59,901 bases of DNA from Oscillospiraceae bacterium (GTDB lineage: Bacteria > Bacillota > Clostridia > Oscillospirales > Ruminococcaceae). Below are positions 51,357 through 59,086 of this stretch, one piece after another (position 1 is the stretch's first letter; every line of letters starts with the position of its first letter). The notes beneath the pieces were generated by a model that was not told where the DNA came from, made no database searches, and worked only from the letters and a program-made list of their open reading frames with translations. The translations under genes were made by a program, and so were the position numbers. Location: NCBI GenBank assembly GCA_022791945.1, contig JAAVZY010000089.1, positions 1 to 59,901 on the forward strand, given 5' to 3'.

Positions 51357-52757
51357 ATGGCAAAGCAAGTGAAAATTACCGACCTGACCCTCCGCGACGC
51401 GCATCAGTCCCTGATCGCGACCCGTATGCCGCTGAGCGACATGACCCCGATCCTGGAGGAGATGGATAAGGCCGGGTTTTATTCCTGCGAGGTATGGGGC
51501 GGAGCAACCTTTGACTCCTGCCTGCGCTTCCTGGATGAGGATCCCTGGGAGCGTCTGCGCACCCTCCGGAAGATGATGCCCAACACCAAGCTCCAGATGC
51601 TGTTCCGGGGCCAGAATATGCTGGGCTACCGGCATTACGCCGACGATGTGCTGGAGTATTTCGTCCAGAAGTCTGTGGCCAACGGCATTGACATCATCCG
51701 GATTTTCGACGCCCTCAACGACATCCGCAATCTGAAGACTGCCATCTCCGCCGCCAAGAAGGAGGGCGCTCACGCCCAGGTAGCTATCTCCTACACCACC
51801 GGCGAGGTGTTCACCCTGCAATACTACATGGACTACGCCAAGCGGATCGAGGCAGAAGGTGCGGATTCCATCTGCATCAAGGATATGGCGGCTCTGCTGA
51901 CTCCCTATGACACCTATGAGCTGGTAAAGGGAATCAAGTCTGTCACCAAGCTGCCCGTGCAGCTGCACACTCACTACACCTCCGGCCTGGCCTCCATGTG
52001 CCTGCTGAAGGGCATCGAGGCTGGCGCGGACATCATCGACACGGTTATGTCTCCCCTGGCTCTGGGCACCTCCCATGCGCCCACCGAGTCCATGATTGCC
52101 GCTCTCCAGGGCACCGAGTATGATACCGGCATGGATCTGGTGCAGGTAAGCAAGATGCGGGATTACTACATGGGCCTGCGGGACAAGTACATCAAGTCCG
52201 GCCTGCTGGATCCCAAGATGCTGGCTACCGACTCCAAGGCGCTGATCTATCAGGTGCCCGGCGGAATGCTGTCCAACCTGCTGTCCCAGCTGAAACAGGC
52301 GGGCAAGGAGGATCAGCTCACCCAGGTGCTGGAGGAAGTGCCCCGTGTCCGGAAGGATTCCGGTTTCCCGCCTCTGGTGACTCCCACCTCCCAGATTGTG
52401 GGCACGCAGGCAGTATTCAACGTAATCACCGGCGAGCGGTACAAGACTGTTACCAAGGAGTTCAAGGGCCTGGTACGGGGCGAGTACGGCAAGACCCCAG
52501 TGGATATCGATCCTGCCTTCCGGAAGAAGATCATCGGCGACGCGGAGCCAATCGACTGCCGTCCCGCTGATCTGCTGAAGCCGGAGCTGGACACCCTGCG
52601 CAAGGAATGCGCTGAGTGGACCACCCAGGAGGAGGACGTACTCTCCTACGCGCAGTTCGGCCAGGTAGCTGTGAAATTCTTCGAGAAGCGCCGGGACAAG
52701 ATGTTCAACGTCGACGCCGAACACGCCGACCGCGCCAGCAAGGTGCATCCCCTGTAA
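51357..52757 (+). CDS. Oxaloacetate decarboxylase alpha / transcarboxylase 5S-type subunit
   Basis: A 466-residue TIM-barrel carboxyltransferase acting on pyruvate/oxaloacetate. DLTLRDAHQSLIATRM near residue 9 carries the metal-binding Asp; ICIKDMAALLTPYDTYELV near 178 holds the lysine that is carbamylated in relatives; HTHYTSGLASM near 207 provides the two metal histidines. The biotin domain fused in many OadA is absent; the carrier is the separate upstream gene. GGAGG lies eight bases before ATG 51357. No membrane decarboxylase (beta) subunit or biotin carboxylase is encoded nearby. Confidence 0.93.
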   Translation: MAKQVKITDLTLRDAHQSLIATRMPLSDMTPILEEMDKAGFYSCEVWGGATFDSCLRFLDEDPWERLRTLRKMMPNTKLQMLFRGQNMLGYRHYADDVLEYFVQKSVANGIDIIRIFDALNDIRNLKTAISAAKKEGAHAQVAISYTTGEVFTLQYYMDYAKRIEAEGADSICIKDMAALLTPYDTYELVKGIKSVTKLPVQLHTHYTSGLASMCLLKGIEAGADIIDTVMSPLALGTSHAPTESMIAALQGTEYDTGMDLVQVSKMRDYYMGLRDKYIKSGLLDPKMLATDSKALIYQVPGGMLSNLLSQLKQAGKEDQLTQVLEEVPRVRKDSGFPPLVTPTSQIVGTQAVFNVITGERYKTVTKEFKGLVRGEYGKTPVDIDPAFRKKIIGDAEPIDCRPADLLKPELDTLRKECAEWTTQEEDVLSYAQFGQVAVKFFEKRRDKMFNVDAEHADRASKVHPL

Positions 52758-52768
52758 GGGCTGAAGAC

Positions 52769-52842
52769 CTTGAGGCTCCGCCTCAAACACCGCTGGGGAC
52801 GCAGTCCCCAGACCCCCGCCCCGGCGCTGCGCGCCGGGGCGG
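52769..52842 (+). terminator. Cluster of hairpins after the 5S-like gene
   Basis: Three hairpins in a row: TTGAGGC/GCCTCAA, CTGGGGAC/GTCCCCAG and CCGCCCCGGCGC/GCGCCGGGGCGG (52816-52842, 12-bp stem). The last is strong but lacks a U-run. The first two resemble decayed cassettes of the repeat element. Confidence 0.55.
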
Positions 52843-52871
52843 AAATGTTTGCACACGTCCTTTAGAGGCTC

Positions 52872-53580
52872 TGGGGCAAGACCTCGAGGGCGCTGCCCAA
52901 GGGTCAAAGCTGCAGGCTTTGACCCTGCGAGCCACCTGCCAAGGGGACGCGTCCCCTTGGATTCCCGTCTTTTGGGGGAGGGGTGGGAACGGGCGCTTGC
53001 GCCCGCTCCCCCTACCTCGCTGGTACTTCCCGCAGGGACGATCGCCCGCCTGCCCATTTTTTCGTAAAGAAAAAATTCATCCCTGCGTGCGGGATAGAGG
53101 GTACGACGCAGAGTATTTTTAGCATGTTCTATTACGCTCGGGACTGTCTGCGGGGTGAAACGCTGTGGGACGCACGGAATCCCCCAGTCAGGGCTACCGC
53201 CTGTCGGCGGCATCCTTGCCATGCCCCGGACGTTCCGAAGGAACGTATGGGAGAGGGAACCGCCGTCGGACCAGAGGGACGGCGGTGGTGGAAGGATTCC
53301 CTCATGGACACAGAGTCTCCCGCCCGCACATACCAATCGGAAGATCGATCCTCGTCTGCGCAGGAACTTTGATGCAGCGCAGGAAGTATCCCGCACGCAG
53401 GAGGGAGCTTTTTTCTTTACGAAAAAAGCGTACTGCGTGAATCAGACCATCTGCGTGGCAGGGGGAAGAAAGTCTGTACAGACCTGACCCCACCCCTTTT
53501 CCGCCCTTCAAATAATGGGAATCCAAGGGGGGCCAGGCCCCCTTGGCAGAGGTTTGGGGACAGCGTCCCCAAGGTCTTCC
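52872..53580 (+). repeat. Palindrome-rich intergenic element, full length
   Basis: Complete copy in plus orientation: GGGGCAAGACC end, GGGTCAAAGC/GCTTTGACCC, CCAAGGGGACGCGTCCCC (52940-52960), GGGCGC/GCGCCC hairpin, module A reversed (CGATCGCCCGCCTGCCC near 53039, core near 53057-53075), the dyad region, module C with ACGTTCC/GGAACGT (53230-53247) and GACGGCGGTGGTGGAAGGATTC, module B (core near 53408-53427, GCGTACTGCGTGAATCAGA), AGTCTGTACAGAC, CCAAGGGGGGCC palindrome (53523-53545), GGGGACAGCGTCCCC and AGGTCTTCC. Confidence 0.92.
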
Positions 53581-53582
53581 GT

Positions 53583-53611
53583 TTGACAAGCAAATACAAA
53601 TGGAGTATGAT
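53583..53611 (+). promoter_or_regulatory. Promoter for the arsR-type gene
   Basis: TTGACA (53583-53588), 17-base spacer, TATGAT (53606-53611), 45 bases before the ArsR start. It begins three bases after the repeat element ends. Confidence 0.7.
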
Positions 53612-53655
53612 GGATACAGTAAAAATGAAGCCTGCCGGAGAGAGGAGTTTCTGCC

Positions 53656-54024
53656 ATGCCAGAGCATATGCCCCATGATCACGGGCAAGCCCTTGAAGAG
53701 GTTTTGGAGAAAATGCCGCCGGAGGCGGAGTTTCAGAAGGCATCCGATACCTTTGCCCAGCTGTGCGACAGCACCCGCCTGCGGATCCTTTGGCTGTTGT
53801 GTCACAGCGAGGAGTGCGTTACCAACATTGCCGCCGCGGTCGGAATGAGCGGCTCCGCTGTTTCTCATCACCTGCGGGTTTTAAAGCAGACAGGGCTTAT
53901 CAGCTTCCGCCGGATTGGCAAGGAGGTTCACTACACCCTGTCCGCCACCCCGGAAGCCGGACTGGTACACCGGATGATCGATGACATTTTCGACATGAAC
54001 TGTCCCCGTAATTCCATTCGCTGA
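53656..54024 (+). CDS. ArsR/SmtB family regulator
   Basis: A 122-residue winged-helix regulator: FAQLCDSTRLRILWLLCHSEECVTNIAAAVGMSGSAVSHHLRVLKQTGLISFRRIGKEVHYTL. ELCVxD-type metal site residues are not present as such (here EECVTN), but the N-terminus MPEHMPHDHG and the C-terminal HRMIDDIFDMNC carry His, Asp and Cys that could form another metal site. GAGGAG lies eight bases before the ATG. The fructose-type kinase gene follows, after a small hairpin. The metal or other signal is unknown. Confidence 0.85.
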   Translation: MPEHMPHDHGQALEEVLEKMPPEAEFQKASDTFAQLCDSTRLRILWLLCHSEECVTNIAAAVGMSGSAVSHHLRVLKQTGLISFRRIGKEVHYTLSATPEAGLVHRMIDDIFDMNCPRNSIR

Positions 54025-54040
54025 ACATCTCTGCTCAGGC

Positions 54041-54061
54041 GCGCCGGTTCTTCCGGGGCGC
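54041..54061 (+). terminator. Weak terminator between arsR and fruK
   Basis: GCGCC/GGCGC stem with an inner GG/CC extension, followed by TGTTTTAC. Probably partial termination, since fruK starts 30 bases later with its own GGAG site. Confidence 0.4.
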
Positions 54062-54090
54062 TGTTTTACTTTCCCGAAAGGAGACAGCCA

Positions 54091-54987
54091 ATGATCTACA
54101 CCATCACGCTCAATCCGGCCCTGGACTACACCGCTGTCCTGCCGGAGCTCTCTCCCGGCAGGGTGAACCGCCTGGGCCCGGAGCAGATCACGCCCGGAGG
54201 AAAGGGACTGAACGTCTCGATGATGCTCCGGCGGCTGGGGACGAACTCTGTGGCCCTGGGCTTTGCCGCAGGATTCACCGGCCGGGAGCTGGAGCGCCTC
54301 CTTCAGGAATCCGGCTGTCGGACGGAGCTGATCTTTCTGCCGGAGGGCTGCACCCGGATCAATCTGAAGCTCCAACCCTCCGGGACTGAGCTGAACGGCC
54401 AGGGCCCGTCCATTCCCCGGGAGGCGGCGGAACAGCTGCTCTCCAGGCTGGACCGCCTGTCCACGTCGGATTATCTGGTGCTGGCGGGAAACGTTCCTCC
54501 CAGCCTGCCGCCGGACTCCTTCCGGCGGATTCTCGAGCGGGGAGGAGCCAGCCGGCTCCTGGTGGACTGCACCGGGGAGCAGCTTCGGCAGGCCCTGTCT
54601 TTCCGCCCGTTCCTGGTGAAGCCCAACCATCACGAGCTGGGGGATCTGTTTGGGGAAGTCCTCTCCACCCCGGATGAGATCCTGAGCCGTGCCCGGAGCC
54701 TGCAGGAGTTGGGCGCGCGGAACGTGCTGGTTTCCATGGGAGGAGACGGCGCTCTGCTCCTGGACGAAGCCGGCGGGCTCCACAGCGCGCGTCCCCCTCA
54801 GGGCCAGGTGATCAATCCGGTGGGTGCGGGGGACAGTATGGTTGCGGGATTTCTGGCGGGCTGGCTGGAGCGGGAGGACTACGCCCACGCCTTCCGAATG
54901 GGGCTCTGCGCTGGAAGCGCCACCGCCTTCAGCCCCTGGCTGGGCGGGCGTTCTCAGGTGGACTCCCTTCTTGCTCAGCTCTCCTGA
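54091..54987 (+). CDS. fruK: 1-phosphofructokinase-type PfkB kinase
   Basis: A 298-residue kinase of the FruK/LacC group. The start MIYTITLNPALDYTAVL and GGKGLNVSMMLRRLG near residue 36 are diagnostic; FLVKPNHHELGDLFG lies near 172 and the catalytic GAGDSMVAGFLAGWLE near 246. It phosphorylates fructose 1-phosphate (or tagatose 6-phosphate) to the bisphosphate. The usual fruA transporter and DeoR regulator are absent here. AAAGGAG precedes the ATG. The gene ends four bases before a repeat element. Confidence 0.9.
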   Translation: MIYTITLNPALDYTAVLPELSPGRVNRLGPEQITPGGKGLNVSMMLRRLGTNSVALGFAAGFTGRELERLLQESGCRTELIFLPEGCTRINLKLQPSGTELNGQGPSIPREAAEQLLSRLDRLSTSDYLVLAGNVPPSLPPDSFRRILERGGASRLLVDCTGEQLRQALSFRPFLVKPNHHELGDLFGEVLSTPDEILSRARSLQELGARNVLVSMGGDGALLLDEAGGLHSARPPQGQVINPVGAGDSMVAGFLAGWLEREDYAHAFRMGLCAGSATAFSPWLGGRSQVDSLLAQLS

Positions 54988-54990
54988 GCG

Positions 54991-55490
54991 CCTAAGACCT
55001 CGAAGAGCTCCGCCCTCGAGTCACCGCAGTGCGTTGTTTCACAACGCACTTAGGAATTCGGCTTCGCCGAATTCTGAGCTGCGCCGCTAGCGGCGCAGCG
55101 GGGACGCGTCCCCTTGGATTCCCATCTTTTGGGGGTTATAGGGGAGTGGAATTTTGGCTCCTGCCTCGCTGATACTCCTTGCGGAGACGATCGCCCGCCT
55201 ACCCAAAAAAATTCATCCCCACGAGCGGGGTACACGGTACGACGCAGAAAGTCCCGAGCGTGTTCTGTTACGCTCGGGACTTTCTGTAAGGGGCTGCTCT
55301 GTGCGCCGCAGGAACTACCTCGCACGCAGGAGGGAGCTTTTTTCTTTACGAAAAAAGTGTACTGCGGGAATCAGACTGTCTGCGTGACAGAAAGCCGGAA
55401 GTCTGTACAGACTTGCTCCCACAACCATTTCCGCCCTTAAAAAAGCTCTTAAAATAACGGGAATCCAAGGGGAATCCCTTCCCCTTGGCG
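54991..55490 (+). repeat. Palindrome-rich intergenic element, right end missing
   Basis: Copy in plus orientation: CTAAGACC end, decayed CTCGAG cassette, the three-palindrome block inverted (55026-55099), GGGGACGCGTCCCC, module A reversed with its core partly deleted (CGATCGCCCGCCTACCC then AAAAAAATTCATCC), the perfect dyad GAAAGTCCCGAGCG/CGCTCGGGACTTTC (about 55247-55286), module B (core near 55337-55356), AGTCTGTACAGACT (55399-55412) and CCAAGGGGAATCCCTTCCCC (55465-55487). The expected cassettes and outer end are absent at the boundary with the mobile-element remnant. Confidence 0.9.
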
Positions 55491-55641
55491 GGCGCTGAAC
55501 GCACATCATAAAAGAAGAATCGTAAACAGGGAACAAATATAGGAATCATGCGGGTTTGTGCGGGGATGGCTCCCAGCAATCAGTATCCAAAACACGCATA
55601 AAAGGTAGCAAAAGGAATAAGTACCGTTTATTGGAGGGAGC

Positions 55642-55801
55642 ATGGCTTCACGGTCGTGTTCTCTCTTTCTCTATGCGTTCATGAAGGGCATCCTGCAAAT
55701 GCTCTCTTCTCACAAATCCAATTCTATCATGTCCGTTCCCCAATGTCTACATATTTTTTCACCAGCGCCCCTGGCTTCCCCTTTCGGGAAACCAGGGGCG
55801 T
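55642..55801 (+). promoter_or_regulatory. Leader region with terminator hairpin ahead of the rep gene
   Basis: A GGAGGGA-preceded ATG at 55642 opens a possible leader peptide (MASRSCSLFLYAF...). Downstream, CGCCCCTGG.TTCCC and GGGAA.CCAGGGGCG (55766-55780 with 55786-55800) form a stem followed by TTTTCTTTTT, a good terminator placed directly before the ribosome site of the rep gene. This arrangement suits attenuation of the replication module; whether the peptide is translated is unknown. Confidence 0.5.
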
Positions 55802-55828
55802 TTTCTTTTTATCGAAAGGAGATTTCCC

Positions 55829-56685
55829 ATGCCCGTATTCCGCGTGGAAAAGACCAGGGACTACACCGTTATGTCCAACCATCATCTCCGGGATATGAGC
55901 CTGTCCCTGAAGGCCAAGGGGCTGCTCTCCCAGATGCTGTCCCTGCCCGAGAACTGGGACTATACCCTGTCCGGGCTCTGTACAATCAACCGGGAGAGCA
56001 GGGACGCCATCCGTTCCGCCATCAACGAGCTGGAGCAGGCCGGGTATATCGAGCGCCGCCAGACCACCGATTCCAGAGGCAGGTTCAGCAGCAACGAGTA
56101 TATCATCCATGAGTCCCCCATCTCCACGATGCCGGAGGATACGCCGCCGAGTGACCCGTCATCGGAAAAGCCGACAGCGGAAAAACCCACACAATTAAAT
56201 ACAGACCGATCCAGTAAAGATCAAACAAATACCGATCGATCCAATACCGATTCCTTTCCTATCCCTTCGCCCCTCCCGCTTCAGCCGGAAAGGAACGGGA
56301 GGGAAACGGCGACGGAAGAAACGGTTGAAATTTACCGGGAGCTTCTCAAGTCCAATATCGAGTACGACCATCTCCTGCAAACCGGCATTGATAAGGCGGA
56401 GCTGGATGGGATCCTGGATCTGCTGACAGAGACGGTCTGCACCGCCCGCAAGAGTATCCGTATTGCCGGGGACGATTACCCGGCTCAGCTGGTGAAATCC
56501 AAGCTGCTGAAGCTGAACAATGAGCATATCGAATTTGCCATAGACTGCAGCAGAACACCACCAGAATCCGCAACATCAAGAAGTATCTGCTGGCGGTGCT
56601 GTTCAACGCGCCGTCCACCATGGACAGCTATTACACTGCCCTGGTGGCTCACAACCTGGCGAAGGGAGGGGAAGCACTCGAATGA
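55829..56685 (+). pseudogene. Frameshifted integrative-element replication initiator-like gene
   Basis: The first about 238 codons encode a protein I recognise from clostridial integrative elements: MPVFRVEKTRDYTVMSNHHL...LSLKAKGLLSQMLSLPENWDYTLSGL, a RepA/helix-turn-helix-like N-terminal domain, then a low-complexity linker and a C-terminal region. Near 56545 the reading frame breaks. The family-like ending (QQNTTRIRNIKKYLLAVLFNAP...YYTALVAHN) continues in another frame to a TGA at 56683-56685, overlapping the parA ATG as in intact elements. The unbroken first frame instead runs on to 56803 with an unrelated Trp/Arg-rich tail. Confidence 0.75.
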
Positions 56686-56800
56686 ATGCGCAAATCATCG
56701 GCCTTGTGAATCAAAAAGGCGGTGTGGGCAAGTCCACAACCTGTGCAAACCTGGGCGTAGGATTGGCACAAGCCGGGAAAAAAGTTCTGCTGGTGGACTG

Positions 56801-56860
56801 TGACCCCAAATGCCGAATTCGGCATTTGGGGTCATATGCCGAAAAAAGAATTATGCCGAA
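56801..56860. repeat. 34-bp palindrome and ATGCCGAA repeats at the left end of the insertion
   Basis: 56801-56834 is a perfect palindrome: TGACCCCAAATGCCGAA pairs with TTCGGCATTTGGGGTCA. ATGCCGAA recurs at 56810, 56836 and 56853 (the last two 17 bases apart), with an inverted copy at 56818-56825. The left arm belongs to parA (codons for DCDPK). The layout suits a recombinase binding and crossover region. Confidence 0.7.
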
Positions 56861-56926
56861 CAAAACAGGAAGTGGCAGAAAGTAGTTCAAAAAAGCACAA
56901 CCTTTCAAAATCAAGTAAAATAATCC

Positions 56927-56955
56927 TCGGCATAACAAAGGGATGCCTCTATAAT
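56927..56955 (+). promoter_or_regulatory. Promoter inside the insertion, reading into the recombinase
   Basis: TCGGCA (56927-56932), 17-base spacer, TATAAT (56950-56955), 45 bases before the recombinase ATG, which has GAAAGGAGG upstream. Confidence 0.5.
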
Positions 56956-57000
56956 GGTAATGATCTTGCTGAAAAGCGATCATGAAAGGAGGCACACAAC

Positions 57001-57819
57001 ATGTCAAAAAAGAAGGTCATATCCATAACGGATATGACGCAAAAGGCGTATGATTGCATACTTCAGGAAGGCTACGCCAAGAAAACCTGTCAGCAATATT
57101 GGTATTGCGGCGTGATTCCCATCAGAAGATACTATGAGCAACAGGGGAACGAGACATATTCTCCCAAAAGTATCAACGATTGCGTAACCTGGTATCGAGA
57201 GCAGTATGAGCAAGGTGCCGTGTACTCGGTTAAATTTCAGAATGTTCGGAAAATTGCGGCAATCATGGAACGTATCGCAGCAGGGAAACCATATCAGTGG
57301 CAGTCACTGACTCCATGGTACATTGTCAGACTTCCTGATTCGTATTGCGCTCTTCTTGAGGACTACGCGGAACAAAAACGCAAGAAAGGTTGCAAGGAAA
57401 CCACCATTCGAGGCGCTAAACCCATTGTCAAGCATTTCCTGATGTATGCAGTTTCCCTTGGGTATGAATGTGTCCGAAATATCACGCTGTCCGATGTAGT
57501 CAGTTATATCCCTAAACTTGCCGAAAGTTACCGGCGCACAGGAGATGCTCTGTCCATCTTGAGGGGCTTTGGAACTTATCTCTATGAGCGAGGACTTACT
57601 GAACTCCATCTTGGCAATGCGTTTTCAATCAAGGCGCCTTGCCGGAAAAAGTTCCATGTTGGGTTTACACAGGAAGAAGCTACAGCAATCATCTCCGGTA
57701 TTGATCGCTCTACTGCATGTGGGAAACGGGATTACGCCATTTTGATGCTGGCGCTGCACACCGGGCTTCGGGGCATAGACGTTCTGAAGCGCGGAAGGCA
57801 AAAGCATCTTTGCCCATGA
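57001..57819 (+). pseudogene. C-terminally truncated tyrosine recombinase
   Basis: Residues 1-115 are an extended N-terminal region (QKAYDCILQEGYAKKTCQQYWYCGVIPIRRYYEQQG...), then a SAM-like core-binding domain (CKETTIRGAKPIVKHFLMYAVSLGYE, residues about 130-160), then the start of the catalytic domain: FTQEEATAIISGIDRS and YAILMLALHTGLRGIDVL near 245-265, containing the first catalytic arginine. The HxxR box and catalytic tyrosine are missing because the sequence joins parA remnants at about 57795. Elements with three tandem recombinases (RIT-like) have similar proteins, but only one is left here, so the type is not provable. Confidence 0.75.
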
Positions 57820-57875
57820 CCCTGGCGGAAAGGTGGCAGAGGCATATCAGAATCTGACGCGGGAGGTGATGCAGA

Positions 57876-58379
57876 TTGAAAGACAGCGCGAGAAAGCTCG
57901 AGCTGGCCTCAGTCGATGATCTGTTCACCACGGAGGAAAGCCGCCAGGAGGCAGCACAGGAACGGGTGCGGGAGATATCGCTGACTGAATTGTTCCCCTT
58001 TAAGGGGCATCCCTTTTCGGTGCAGGAGGACGAGCGCATGACGGAGACGGTGGAAAGCATCCGGCAATATGGCGTCCTCACCCCGGCCATTGCCCGCCCC
58101 AGAGAAGATGGAGGATACGAAATCCTCTCCGGGCATCGGCGGAAGCGGGCCTGCGAGCTGGCAGGACTGGAAACCATGCCGGTGATCATCCGGGAGATGG
58201 ATCGGGATTCCGCCATCATCTTCATGGTGGACAGCAATCTCCAGCGGGAGAATATTTCGCCCATGGAAAAAGCAAACGCCCTCAAAATGAAACTGGAGGC
58301 GATAAAACGGCAGGGCACGAGAACAGATTTAACTTCTGTCCAAGTTGATATGCTCCCTATAAAGCAGACAGGGAAATAG
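57876..58379 (+). pseudogene. ParB/Spo0J-type partition protein, C-terminally truncated
   Basis: From a TTG start the frame encodes a ParB N-terminal domain: REISLTELFPFKGHPFSVQEDERMTETVESIRQYGVLTPAIARPREDGGYEILSGHRRKRACELAGLETMPVIIREMDRDSAIIFMVDSNLQRENISPMEKANALKMKLEAI. GHRRKRA is the CTP/DNA-contact motif and NLQREN is the next conserved block. The helix-turn-helix and dimerisation parts are missing because an IS3-family insertion begins near 58337. The TTG follows GGGAGGTG; the frame overlaps the parA remnant, as in intact elements. Confidence 0.8.
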
Positions 58380-58402
58380 AAAGAGGGAGAGGGGGAGCAA
58401 GG

Positions 58403-59086
58403 ATGGGAAAACGGATCGAAATGGATTTAGCGGAAAAGGAAAAACTCATCCAGGAGTGCCTTGCGGGGCGGATTCGGATGCGGGAGGCAGCACGGCGTGC
58501 CGGAGTAGGCCATTCCACCATGCACACCTGGATCAGCCGGTATCGGGCGGAGGGCGTTTCGGCGCTCTCTGAGAATGGAAACGCCCAGAGACGGAGATAC
58601 AGTGAGGAAATCCGGCAAAAAGCAGTGGAGGAATACCTGTCCGGCCAGGGCAGCGCCATGGCCATCGCGGAAAAGTACAAGCTGCGCTCCGGGAACCTTG
58701 TGCTGGACTGGGTAAAGGCGTATCATCGTCATAGAAATTCTGATGAAGAGGCAGGAGGGGTATCTATGACGAAGCGGAAGCACACCCTGGAGGAGCGAGT
58801 CCAGGCGGTCAGGGAACACCTGGAGGATGGAAAGAGTTTTTCTGAACTCTCAGCGCGGTACGGCACAACGACCCAGGTGATACGGAATGGGGTAAAGCGA
58901 TACCAGGAGATGGGCGTGGCTGGTCTGGAGGACCGGCGAGGGAAACGTCTTGCACACCAGATACCCCGGACACCGGAGGAGGCGCTGCGGATCGAAAAGG
59001 CCCGCCTGGAACGTGAAAACTATCGATGGCAGATGGAGCTGGACCTGTTAAAAAAAGTGAAAGAGCTGGAGAGAGGGGATCACTGA
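58403..59086 (+). CDS. IS3-family transposase OrfA
   Basis: A 227-residue protein with two helix-turn-helix units: EKLIQECLAGRIRMREAARRAGVGHSTMHTWISRYRAEGVSAL near the N-terminus and LEERVQAVREHLEDGKSFSELSARYGTTTQVIRNGVKRYQEMGVAGL from about residue 125, then a leucine-zipper-like coiled coil (EEALRIEKARLERENYRWQMELDLLKKVKEL). A run of seven A and a G at 59050-59057, in the frame A AAA AAA G, near the end is the expected place for -1 frameshifting into OrfB. Confidence 0.85.
   Translation: MGKRIEMDLAEKEKLIQECLAGRIRMREAARRAGVGHSTMHTWISRYRAEGVSALSENGNAQRRRYSEEIRQKAVEEYLSGQGSAMAIAEKYKLRSGNLVLDWVKAYHRHRNSDEEAGGVSMTKRKHTLEERVQAVREHLEDGKSFSELSARYGTTTQVIRNGVKRYQEMGVAGLEDRRGKRLAHQIPRTPEEALRIEKARLERENYRWQMELDLLKKVKELERGDH

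Larger units (their letters stand above)
56682..57919 (+). pseudogene. Split and deleted parA (Soj-type ATPase)
   Basis: The N-terminal 40 residues read as a ParA ATPase: IIGLVNQKGGVGKSTTCANLGVGLAQAGKKVLLVDCDP, with the deviant Walker A. At about 56808 the coding sequence ends in a palindrome and foreign DNA; the open frame then stops at 56885. The C-terminal end of a ParA (GKSIFAHDPGGKVAEAYQNLTREVM) reappears at about 57796 in another frame and stops at 57917-57919, overlapping the parB start. Roughly 200 middle residues are absent, so this is insertion plus deletion, not a simple interruption. Not functional. Confidence 0.8.

Noticed and set aside
4666-55490. CRISPR array made from the regularly recurring repeats
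   Set aside because: Copies are hundreds of bases long, kilobases apart, in both orientations and separated by genes. There are no short evenly spaced repeats with unique spacers and no cas genes.
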